64,000 nt of DNA. Source: Diacronema lutheri (taxonomy: Eukaryota > Haptophyta > Pavlovophyceae > Pavlovales > Pavlovaceae). Positions within the stretch are counted from its first letter, which is position 1; each line of letters starts with the position of its first letter. Location of the stretch: positions 310,001-374,000 of the forward strand of contig JAGTXO010000020.1 in the NCBI GenBank assembly GCA_019448385.1, read 5' to 3'. Position numbers and translations under genes: made by a program. The notes under the pieces were generated by a model that worked only from the letters and a program-made list of their open reading frames with translations, was not told where the DNA came from and searched no databases. Positions 10,114 through 18,807 of the stretch are shown one piece after another.

Positions 10114-12019
10114 ATGGGGAATCCGGGCGCAGGTGGTGCGGGGAGGAGGCGAGCTGAGTGGCCGGCGGCGTGCAAGGCCACCCTCGAGGAGCTCGCGCGC
10201 GTGGGCGCGAGCCGAGTGGAGGATCTGCGGATGCTTGGCGAGATGCAGGCGTCGCTTGAGGCGGGATCGCTCGCGCCCGCGCTCGTCCGCCGCTTGGGCG
10301 TCGAGTGCGAGCTGCGCGAGGAGTGGCGAACGACCCGCGCGCTCGACGCGCTCGCCGCGCTTGCCGCGCTGCGCGCCGAGGCAGGCGAGGGCGTGGCGCA
10401 CGCGCTGTTTGAGAGGTGCGGCGCGCGCATGCAGGCCGACGCCGCGCTCATGCTCGACGGTCTTCCCAAGCGCGCGCAGCCTTGGCAGCATGCGCTCGTC
10501 GCGCAGACGCGCGCGGTCGCCGACGCCGTCGTGCGCGACGCGTCGGCGGCGCAGCCGGCGTCCGCCGCCGAGTGCATTGGTGACAGTGTCTCGAGCTGGC
10601 CTCTCGGCGCCCTCCGAGCTCAGGCGATCGACACGCCCTCAGCGCAGCTCTCGCACGCCCTCGCCCTCCTCTCCGCCGCGGTGCGCGCGCTGCTCGACAG
10701 CAGTGTCGGCGCGGCCGCTGCCGCGCGCACGCCGCTCGCGGCGGCTAGGCGGCGAGGGAACGGGCTGGCGGTGAGCGCCTCAGCAGGCGCGGCAGGCGTG
10801 CTGTGCGCGCCGCACACGCCGGACCGCGCCGCGCCACCCGACGCAAGCGGCGTGAGCGGCGTGCGCGCCGCACGGCCGAGCGCGCCGGACCTGGACGCGT
10901 TTGTGCAGGCGAGGATCCGTGAGCTGCGCGATGCTCGGCGCGACGCGGCGGCGCGCATCGTCCAACGCGCGGCGCGGTGTCTGCTCGCGCGGCGCGCGCT
11001 CGCGCGCGCACGCGTGACGCGCCGCGCAACGCAACTCGCATCGTTGCGCACGCGCGGCATCGGCCGGCGACTCGCGCGCGGTCTGGCGTGGCGATGGCGC
11101 TGGCTCCGATGGCGGCGCGCGAGCGCGCGCGCGCGGCGGCGAGAGCGCGCGCTCGCCGCGCGCGTGCACGCCGACGCGCGCGCGGCCTACGACGCGATGC
11201 CGCCGTCCGGCCGCGCGCGGTTCGACGCAGCCACCGTGCTGCAGCGCGCCGTGCGCGCCGCCGTCGCGCGCGCGCGCGCGCGCGCGCTGCGTGACGGCTG
11301 GCCTGTGCTGCGCGTGCAGGCGGGCGCGCGCGTGTGGGCCGCGCTCCGCGCTCGACGATGGCGCGTGCGTTTTCGCGCGCTCCGCCAAGCGCGCGCCGAG
11401 CGCGTCGCGTGGGCGGAGTGGCGCGCAGAGACGGGCGGCGCCTCCGCGGCCGCGCTGCGCACGTCCATCGCTGTCAGGCTTCACGTCACGGCGGAGGTGG
11501 GCGCGGTCGATGCCGAGCTGCGGCGCGAGCAGGCGCGCTTTGAGGTGCGTCGTTGCGCGCGCCGGGCTTTGCGACGACCGCGCGGGCGTGTGCACATCGC
11601 CGCGCCATGCAGCGCGCTCCGCCCCGGTGCGCGAGCTCACACTTGCGCGTGCGCCCCCGCCGCCACACCCGCGCCAGTCCGCCTTCAAAGCGTGGGAGCG
11701 GCGCATGCGCGCGGCCGTCATCGCGCGCAAGCTGCCGACTGACTGGCTCCCGCAGCTGCATCCGCACACTGGCGAGTCGTTTTATTTCAATCTCGCAACG
11801 GGCGAGGCGCGGCGAGACCACCCAAACCTGCGGCAGGCTGACGCGATCGCGGCGCGCGAGCGCAGGGCTGCGTGCGCGCGTATGCACGAGCGCTTCGCGC
11901 TCATCGGCGAGTACAAGCGCGGCGTGGTCGAGTCGGCGGAGTCGGTGCGCGACGAGTGCGCGGAGCGGATCGCTGCGCTGCGCGCCGAGTTTGTCGACGA
12001 ATGGCTTAAGGACTGCTGA
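10114..12019 (+). CDS. IQ-motif and WW-domain protein
   Basis: Exons 10114-11544 and 11678-12019 (intron GTGCGT...CCAG, phase 0) encode 590 aa. The N-terminal ~270 residues are Ala/Arg/Leu-rich helices without a recognised fold. Residues ~280-470 contain IQ-like calmodulin-binding segments, e.g. AAARIVQRAARCLLARRALA and AATVLQRAVRAAVARARAR. After the splice a WW-like module follows: LPTDWLPQLHPHTGESFYFN then LATGEARRDHPN, with the two spaced aromatics and the terminal Pro. A charged helical tail ends the protein. This architecture (IQ arrays then one atypical WW close to the C-terminus) is common in flagellate protists and usually cytoskeletal or ciliary; the exact role is unknown. Its stop codon is two bases from the stop of the convergent neighbour. 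Confidence 0.75.
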
Positions 12020-12021
12020 AC

Positions 12022-13010
12022 TCATCCGATGTCGCTGCTCATGCGCGCCGCTGAACTCATTCCGGATCGGAAGTGCGCCTCCGGTGAACCGTCCAGTCCG
12101 GCTGCCCCGTCCAGGGCCACCTCGTACACCCCGCGCACCGCGTTGAAGCACAGGATGCGCGGGCGCCAGCCGCCGCCCGCTGCGGCGCATGCGCCACGCG
12201 CCGCGACGTCGAGCAGCTCGCGCACGGTGACGACCGCCTCGACGAGATGGCCCGAGCGCAGCAGCTCGCGCCGCATCACGCCGTCGACGAGACCGCTGTT
12301 GAGCGGCGGCGTAATCCACGGTCTGCCCGGCGCGATCTCGACCGCTACATTTGCGATGCCCGCTTCTGTCAGCTCGTCGCGCTCGTTGACGAGCAGCGCG
12401 TCAAAGGGCCCCTCCGCGCCGACGCTGCTGCCCGCGCCGACGCGCGCGCGCGCCCCGTCGTACAGCCGGCGTGCCGTCGTCTTGAAGACGAGGTCGGGGC
12501 GGGTCGAATCGACGCGCGCGCGGTCAAGTGCGACGCGCAACGGCGGCGCGCTCGGATCGATGCCCGGAAAGGCGCGGTGCGGCGGCGGCAGCGGGGTGGC
12601 GCTCAGCTCGAGGGAGCCGTCGGGCTGGCCGACGACGCGCACGCGGCGCGCCACTTCCGCACCCGCGCCGCCCACGGCCTCGAACACACGCGCGCGCAGC
12701 TGCTCGAGCGTGGCGCACTCAAAGCCGAGCGCGGCCGCCGCGCGCTGCATCCGCTCGTGGTGCCGCTCGAGGAGGAAGATCGACGTGGCCGGCGAGTAGA
12801 GGATCGTCTGCGCCGGCCGCGCGACGCGGCACGCACCGTGTGAGCGCGGTGTGCGGCGCCGCGCCACGCGCCGCACGCGCACAGCCTAACGCGAAGTCCA
12901 CTTGGCACTGCCGCGCAAGCCGCCGCAGCCGGCCGGCAATCCCGCGCGCCACGTCACACCTCGAGCGGACGTGCTCCGTCCTCGAACACGCCGCCCATCC
13001 CCTTGATCAT
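12022..13010 (-). CDS. Class-IV PLP enzyme, aminodeoxychorismate lyase / aminotransferase-like
   Basis: Two exons, 13010-12960 (17 codons) and 12807-12022, encode 278 aa. The join gives GVFEDGARPLE followed by TILYSPATSIFLLERH, matching the family start 'ETLLYTP...FLLERH'. Fold-type IV hallmarks: K126 in LVFKTTARRLYD (PLP Schiff-base Lys, as in HKTT of ADC lyases), NERDELTEAGIANVAVE, and the phosphate-binding TPPLNSGLVDGVMR. The probable reaction is conversion of 4-amino-4-deoxychorismate to p-aminobenzoate and pyruvate (folate synthesis). A branched-chain or D-amino-acid aminotransferase role cannot be excluded. No targeting leader is obvious. The start lies 61 bp from the start of the divergent Tic40-like gene. 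Confidence 0.85.
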
Positions 13011-13071
13011 AATAGAATATTTTCAAAAGTGGGCCGATTTCCGATTGATCGATCGGCGGCCATCGGCGCTC
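13011..13071. promoter_or_regulatory. 61-bp shared promoter between two divergent start codons
   Basis: Only 61 bp separate the ATG of the aminodeoxychorismate-lyase-like gene (-) from the ATG of the Tic40-like gene (+). The segment is markedly AT-richer than its surroundings (AATAGAATATTTTC near its left end) and contains a GATCGATC palindrome. Both 5' UTRs and core promoters must fit here, or overlap the opposite coding region. Regulatory role is inferred from position only. Confidence 0.5.
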
Positions 13072-14892
13072 ATGCGAGTCGGCTTGGCGTGCTGGGCGCT
13101 GCTCGCGGCGAGCGGCGGCGCACGCGCTTCGCAGCTGCGCGTGCCCCTCGCGCGCCCTGCCGCGCTGCAGCGCGCGTGCGGCCGCGTGCGGGGTGCGCGC
13201 GCGATGAGCTCGACGCCGTCGTCCGAGCAGGGCGTGCCGCCGCCGTCGGTGGCCGACAAGGCGCCGAGCCCGGGCGCGGATGCGGCGGCGGTTGAGGAGG
13301 CGGCGGGTAAGCGCACGCTCGGCTTCTCGGCGACGCTCTCCGACTCGCTTGCCAGCCTGCGCCGCGCTCTCACACACGAGAAGACCGTCTCGCAGCGGAT
13401 CGACTTCACGTTCACGCCGTCCTCGCTCTTCACCATCGCTGCGGTCAGCTACGCGGTGCTGCGGCTGCGCGTGGTTGAGCGGCTTGCGCGTATGCTCCGA
13501 CACCTCGCCGCGGAGCGGCGCACGCTGCGCCAGATGCGCAGCCTCCTCGCCGAGCTCGATGTCGACCCGGACTCGTCGGACTTTCGGGACGCGGTCCGAC
13601 GTGCGGCGGACGCGGCGAGGGCCACGCGCGCCGCGGACGAGGCGGCTGCGGACCGGCTGGCGAGGACGACCGCAAAGGTGGTCGGTGGCGCAACCATACC
13701 GAGGGCTGCGAGCGCCGATGGGCAACCGCCGGCGCCGCAGCCGCCACCCTCGGGCGCGGACTTCACGATGGCCGGCCGGGCACCGCCGCCACCGCCACCG
13801 CCGCCGCCGCCGCCGGCCACCTCAGCACCCACCCTCGTGCCGCCCGCCTCACGCGCATCGGCCCCCAGCGCACCGCCTCCGCCTCCGCCACCGCCGTCGC
13901 GACCTGACCCGGCATCGATGCGCGTGAGCGAAATGCGCGCCGAGTGCGCTCAACTTGCAGTTCCCGCCAAAACGCTCATGTGTATATTTGACCGCGCGAG
14001 CCTCGAGGCCGTGCTCGCCGAGGCGCGCGCGAGCGCGGACGCGGCTGCGGTGCGCGACCTCGCGCCCGCGCCCGCGCCCGCCGACAGCGCCGGCGCGGCC
14101 GACTCGGCCGGCGCGGCCGGCGCGGCCGGCGCGGCCGGCGCGGCGGACGCGCAGCCGGCGCTGACGGCCGGAGACTTCCGCGTCGCTGCGCGCGAGATGT
14201 CGCGGCTGAGCGAGGGCGAGTTGCAAGCGGCGCTACGCGTTTTCCCAGGTGCGCGCGAGAGGCCAACGACGGCGCATACGCGGTGCTGCGTGGGCGGTTG
14301 GGCCGTTGGGCGCCCACGCAACGGCCCATCCGCCCAACCGCCCAACCGCCAGGCGCCTGGCTCACGTGACAAGGCCGGCCCAGCAAAGCTGAGCGGGCGA
14401 TGGCGGCCGGGATGGGCGGGGGCTGGACGGGGGCGATGGCGGCTGCGCACGCCCACATTGCACGCGCGCCTCACTGCCAGTGCGCGCGCACGACCCTTTC
14501 ACGATGGCTGCCGGGGCGCGCGTGAGGAGCGGGGCGCGCGTTAGCAGCGGGACGCGCGCGCTGCGCGCACGCTTCGCCGGCTGCGACGCCGTGCTCTGCC
14601 ACGCCGCGTGGCCAGTGCGTCAGGCGCTCAAGCAAGCGCTGCGTCACCTCGTCTTGCGCCATCCGCCGCAGGAGGCGCTCAAGTCGACACCGCGCAGGCG
14701 ATGCAGGCGATGCAGCGCGCGCTCAACGACCCGAGCGCGATGGCGGCGCTTGCGGAGGTTGCGTCCAACCCTCGCGCGCTCGCGGCGATGCGCGACATCA
14801 CGCAGAACGGCGCCGCGGCGATGGCCAAGTACGCAAACGACGAGGAGGTCATGGCTGCACTCGACAAGCTGCAGCGCGCACTCGGCAACTGA
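13072..14892 (+). CDS. Tic40-like membrane co-chaperone with C-terminal STI1 (DP/NP) domain, plastid-targeted
   Basis: Exons 13072-14248 and 14672-14892 (intron GTGCGC...GCAG) encode 465 aa. A signal peptide (MRVGLACWALLAASGGARAS) and basic transit-like region lead the protein. A hydrophobic segment (SSLFTIAAVSYAVLRL, ~res. 120-137) is followed by a predicted coiled coil, two poly-Pro stretches, and a SAP-like helix pair (MRVSEMRAECAQLAVPAK). The second exon supplies ALNDPSAMAALAEVASNPRA and MAKYANDEEVMAALDKLQ, the DP/NP-helix pattern of STI1/Hip domains that bind Hsp70/Hsp93 partners. TM plus STI1 is the arrangement of Tic40, the inner-envelope import co-chaperone. Family assignment is by architecture, so 'Tic40-like' is as far as I go. 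Confidence 0.7.
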
Positions 14893-14929
14893 GCCAACCC
14901 CCCCCCCCCCCCCCCCCCCTATAATTATA

Positions 14930-15510
14930 GTTGCACGGGGATCGACGACATTGGTGGCTACTCGATCCCCCCGCAGCTGGTGCTGACCCCGCTGTCCTGA
15001 CGTAAGCGCCGTTAGTATTATACTAACGGCGCTCGCTCCGTTTGTCCAGCCTCGGCCCCGTGCGCGCCCCTCCTGCTGACCCGCCTGTAAGCGTCGTTAG
15101 TATTATACTAACGGCTCATACTAGCGGCTCACGGCGTCCAGGCGGATGTGGACGCCTGCGGCGGTGTGGACGGCCTCTGCTTCCGGCGCGGCGACGGCGG
15201 CGGCGGCCGGCGGGGGCCGGCGAGGGGTGGCTAGGCGTGTGTGGGTGTCCGCCCATGACGCGTCCTGCCACGTCCTTGCCGTCCCGGCCGTTCCCGCTGC
15301 CGGCGTGCACAGGGTCGACGCCCTGATTTCGGCCTGATGTTGCGTGCGCCCTTTCGCTCGCTCCGTTTGTCCAGCCTCGGCCCCGTGCGCGCCCCTCCTG
15401 CTGACCCGCCTGTAAGCGTCGTTAGTATTATACTAACGACGCTTACAGGCAGCCGGCAGCGGGAACGGCCGGGACGGCAAGGACGTGGCAGGACGCGTCA
15501 GAATTATAAA
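14930..15510. repeat. Cluster of perfect palindromes and a dispersed repeat (MITE-like)
   Basis: Three copies of a palindrome centred on TTAGTATTATACTAA occur at 15005-15033, ~15094-15113 and 15408-15450. The last has 20-bp perfect arms around a 3-base centre. The 55-bp stretch before the second palindrome (15040-15092) is repeated before the third (15358-15409). A GC-rich block including CCTTGCCGTCCC and TGCACAGGGTCGACGCC at 15278-15325 recurs, inverted, near 54780-54835. The architecture suggests decayed copies of a non-autonomous palindromic element. No transposase is present and the family is unknown. Confidence 0.75.
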
Positions 15511-15651
15511 GTCAAGGGCCCTGTCCGAGGGCACGCCGAGGGGACGGCGCGTGAGCGCGACGTGCAGCTGAAAGCTCACACACCCCAGCCACGGGCGGAT
15601 CACCGCGGCCACGTGCCCGCGCCCCGCGGCCGCAGGCCGAAGCCTCCTCGC

Positions 15652-16617
15652 TTACGCTGCGCGCCCACTGCGCATGTGCGCAAAGATGCTGTCGAGGCTT
15701 GTGTGTGCTTTCGCCTTTGGCCCAGCGTCGCTGCATGGCGTGCTCGCGCGTCGCGCGTCGCCGCCGCCCGCGGTGCGCGGCCTGGCGGCCGCCGGGCGCA
15801 CGAGCGCAAGCGTGGCGCCGCGCTTGCCAAGCGCACTTGCCGCGCCGCCTCCGCTCGACGGGCGTACGCGCTCGTCATCGTCCGGGGAAAAGCGGAATTC
15901 GTCAGCCGTTTCGTCCAGCGCGGACGGGTCGCTCGGCGGATCGATGTGAGTGTGCGGAGGCGCGTCGAGCGCGGGAGGCGCAGTCCGTTTCGGCACCGTC
16001 TCGACGAGCAAAGGTGCGCCGTCCCCACGCGGCGCGCCCGCGTCCGGCTCGACCGCTTGAGGCGCGGCGCTCCCAACTAGTTGTGAGGGCACGGCTGCGC
16101 TTTCCGGCGCCAGCGCGGCGTCGGTCGCGCTGCGCGAAGGGAATGAAACGGGCGCAGCCGTGCACGCCGGGTCTGGCGCGCGGCCATGCCCCGGACCCCG
16201 CGGCGCGCCGACGAGCGCGCGCGCGCTCTCGGCGGTGTGGCGCGCAGACGAGTCGCTCGCCGGCGGCCCGGCGACGCGTCCGGCGGCGCACGGATCGGCG
16301 AGCACGACACGCCACGCGGCGAATGTGTCGCCAAAGACGTGCCGCGCATGCGCCAGTGTGGTCGCGCAGAGCGTGACCACGTCGCCATGCGCGAGCGCGC
16401 GCGTCTCGCCGCGCGACATGCGAGCGCCATTCACAAACACGCCGTTGGTCGACGTGTCCGTGATCCGCCCGTCGTGGGTGAGCGCGGCGTGGACGGACGA
16501 GATGCGTGAGTCATCAATGCACACGTCCACGCCCGCGCGGCGGCCGACGCGCGAGCCAGGCACGAGGTCGGCATGGCGCTTGTTGCACGACACGGCCACC
16601 AGCCCGATCGTCGCCAT
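15652..16617 (-). CDS. FHA-domain protein
   Basis: Single exon, 321 aa. Residues ~1-100 form a forkhead-associated domain: VGRRAGVDVCIDDSRISSVH with the conserved Gly-Arg, Ser and His, then TDTSTNGVFVNG matching the family STNGTFVNG turn, and LAHGDVVTLC. FHA domains bind phosphothreonine peptides, typically in DNA-damage or kinase signalling. The rest is low-complexity and acidic (ETADEFRFSPDDDERV) without another domain. A forkhead domain with a disordered tail resembles nibrin-like or kinase-adaptor proteins, but no further clue allows assignment. Divergent from the secreted-protein gene with only 54 bp between start codons. Confidence 0.8.
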   Translation of the reverse strand: MATIGLVAVSCNKRHADLVPGSRVGRRAGVDVCIDDSRISSVHAALTHDGRITDTSTNGVFVNGARMSRGETRALAHGDVVTLCATTLAHARHVFGDTFAAWRVVLADPCAAGRVAGPPASDSSARHTAESARALVGAPRGPGHGRAPDPACTAAPVSFPSRSATDAALAPESAAVPSQLVGSAAPQAVEPDAGAPRGDGAPLLVETVPKRTAPPALDAPPHTHIDPPSDPSALDETADEFRFSPDDDERVRPSSGGGAASALGKRGATLALVRPAAARPRTAGGGDARRASTPCSDAGPKAKAHTSLDSIFAHMRSGRAA

Positions 16618-16671
16618 TTTTCCCGCGTTGGTTGCCCGGACTGGTGATCATCAGGCCCGCGTTGGTTGCCG
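16618..16671. promoter_or_regulatory. 54-bp divergent intergenic region with a duplicated 15-bp motif
   Basis: Only 54 bp lie between the FHA start (16617, -) and the start of the Cys-rich protein (16672, +). A 15-bp block CCCGCGTTGGTTGCC occurs twice inside it (around 16622 and 16655), flanking a GATGATC-type core. A shared promoter is inferred; the duplicated block is a candidate binding site. Confidence 0.45.
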
Positions 16672-18618
16672 ATGGACGGCGGGAGGACGCCGCTGGCGGG
16701 CGCCGTGGCGCTCGCCGTGCTCGCAGCGGTGCTCGTCCCAAGGCAGGCGCGGCCGCTGCTGCGCACCTGCGGTGACTGGTGCGACCGCGCCCAAGATGAG
16801 GCGACGCCGTGCCAGATCGACCCCGCGCTCACGCCGTGCGCGGGCGGCGCGTGGTGCGAGACGACGTGCGGGCAGTGGGCGCTCTTCCGCCTCGGCGACC
16901 CGCGCGAGCGCAAGGTGCCATGCGAAACGTTTGCGCGCGCGGGCGCGTACGCCCGAGGCGGTGCGCCCTGCGACCCGTCCTGTCTCTCACCCGAGATCAG
17001 CCGGGAGCGCTACCCGGCGCCGACCGGCCTCGGCTTGTGCGCGCGCGCGCCCCACGCGTCCGCGCGCGCGCCGTGCGCGCGCGCGCGCGGACGCGACGCG
17101 GCACGGCCGCGCGCCGGCGCGAGCCTCACCCACCTCCTCGCGCCGCGCAGCTTTTGCGACCCGGGCACGTGCAATCCGCCCGTGCAGGCGCGCTACGAAA
17201 ACGATACGCGCGCGCTCGAGCGCGGCATGCGCATCCTGCAGTGCCCGTGCGCGTGGTTCGCCTCCGACTGCCCCGAGGGGCGCGAGGACGTGCGCGCCGT
17301 GGTCAAGGGCGCATCCGCGGCTTCGGACGGGCTGCAGGTGCTGCGCCTCGAGCTGAGCGCCGCCGCGTTCGCTCGGGTCATCGCACGCCACAAGCCCGGC
17401 GGTGCCGTGCGCGTCGTGCACCTCGACGCGGCGGGCGACCCGCGCGAGCAGCCCTTTGCTCTCGCGCTGCCCGCCTCGGACGCGGCCGTGGACGGCAACG
17501 ACGCGCGCGCGCATGCCGGCGGCACCGGCGGGGCGGGCGACGGGGCGGGCGATGGGGCGGGCGGCGGGGTGGGCGGCGGGGTGGGCGGCGGCGCGACCGG
17601 CGGCGGCGGGGCCGGCGGCGGCGGCCATGCTGGCAGCTCGGTTGAGGACAATGGCGACGACGAGGCACGCGTCGCATACCTCGAGCTGCTCTCAGGGCCG
17701 ACGCGCAGCGATGGCGGACTGCACCCGAGTGTCACAGATGTGGCCCGCCGGCTGCGCGCGCTCCCCGCTGGAAGAACGGTAATGGGCGGCTTGCAGCCGG
17801 CTGACGCACGCGCGCCGTCGTCGTCCGGCGGCGAGAGCGCGTCGACGAGCGCGCCGCCGCACGACGCGGCTCTGTGGGTGTACCCGACGCTCTCTGGCTT
17901 TTCCAACGGTAAGTACAAGTTTTTGCTCGACGCGCTCGGCGCGGGCGCGTACTCGCCCGTCGCGCACGTCTTCGTCGTCGCGACCGGCTCGGGCCTGTTT
18001 GGCGCGGAGAGCGCCGTTACGTCACTTGAGGCGTTACGCCGCGCCCACCCGCCGGGCGCCGCCGCATCGCCGCGCGTGCACGTGCACGTACTGCACGGGG
18101 TACGCACAATGTCAGACGTGCCCCCGGAGGCGAGGCCGATCGTCGCGCGGTGGGCGCTCGGCGGAGCGCGCGGCGGCGTGACGCTCACGATCGTCGCGAG
18201 CGCTGTAGGAGGCGGCGGTGGCGGCGGCGCCTGGCCGGACGCCACGCCTGCGCTCGCCGGCGCGCTGCGCGCCGCGCTCGACCGCGGCGCGGCGCTCCGC
18301 GCGCGCTCCGCGACTACCGCGCCGGCGCCGCTTGGTGGACGTGCGTCGCCGAGCGCGGCAGCGCCTTTTTACGTGCAGCGTGCGCTCGCGGCCATCTTCC
18401 GCACGCGGCCGCGCGGCTCGCTGCGCGCCGCGCACGACGATGGCGCGTCGGACTTTGCGCACGGCGCGAATGAGAGCAACTCGGCCTTTGTGGGCTGCAG
18501 CCGGCCCCAAGTTCTCGATCAGCTCGCGGTTGTGTGGAAGGACGCCGTGTGCGCGGGCGCGCGCGACGTGGGCGCGTGCGCTCAGCTCGCGGCTGAAAGG
18601 GTCTTCGTCAACGTGTGA
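16672..18618 (+). CDS. Secreted or luminal cysteine-rich protein of unknown function
   Basis: Exons 16672-17036 and 17151-18618 (intron 17037-17150, GTGCGC...GCAG, 114 bp, in frame) encode 610 aa. Residues 1-27 form a signal peptide (GAVALAVLAAVLV core). The next ~150 residues hold paired cysteines (TCGDWC, PCAGGAWCETTCG, GAPCDPSC, FCDPGTC), consistent with a disulphide-rich extracellular module. A Gly-rich linker (~res. 280-330) follows, then a better-folded region with ALWVYPTLSGFSNGKYKFLL and HVFVVATGSGLFG. No transmembrane segment follows the leader. I do not recognise the family. The splice join merges two Cys-rich blocks cleanly. Confidence 0.65.
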   Translation: MDGGRTPLAGAVALAVLAAVLVPRQARPLLRTCGDWCDRAQDEATPCQIDPALTPCAGGAWCETTCGQWALFRLGDPRERKVPCETFARAGAYARGGAPCDPSCLSPEISRERYPAPTGLGLCARAPHASARAPCARARGRDAARPRAGASLTHLLAPRSFCDPGTCNPPVQARYENDTRALERGMRILQCPCAWFASDCPEGREDVRAVVKGASAASDGLQVLRLELSAAAFARVIARHKPGGAVRVVHLDAAGDPREQPFALALPASDAAVDGNDARAHAGGTGGAGDGAGDGAGGGVGGGVGGGATGGGGAGGGGHAGSSVEDNGDDEARVAYLELLSGPTRSDGGLHPSVTDVARRLRALPAGRTVMGGLQPADARAPSSSGGESASTSAPPHDAALWVYPTLSGFSNGKYKFLLDALGAGAYSPVAHVFVVATGSGLFGAESAVTSLEALRRAHPPGAAASPRVHVHVLHGVRTMSDVPPEARPIVARWALGGARGGVTLTIVASAVGGGGGGGAWPDATPALAGALRAALDRGAALRARSATTAPAPLGGRASPSAAAPFYVQRALAAIFRTRPRGSLRAAHDDGASDFAHGANESNSAFVGCSRPQVLDQLAVVWKDAVCAGARDVGACAQLAAERVFVNV

Positions 18619-18807
18619 CAAAGAGCCTAAAATAATGCGCAGGGGTGTGTGGTGAATGAGCCATGGCTGGCGCAAGGGGTGTCCCGGCACCAACCCCAGC
18701 CGTCCTCGGTACTCGACGTGCCCCGCAGCAGTCGCATGCCGGATGCTGCGAATGCGCACGACACTCGCCGCTCTACGCTCGGAGTATCTCGCCGCCGAGC
18801 GCGCCGT

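Noticed and set aside
13449-13832. Minus-strand Gly-rich frame inside the Tic40-like gene
   Set aside because: It mirrors the poly-Pro coding stretch of the plus-strand gene and has no independent support.
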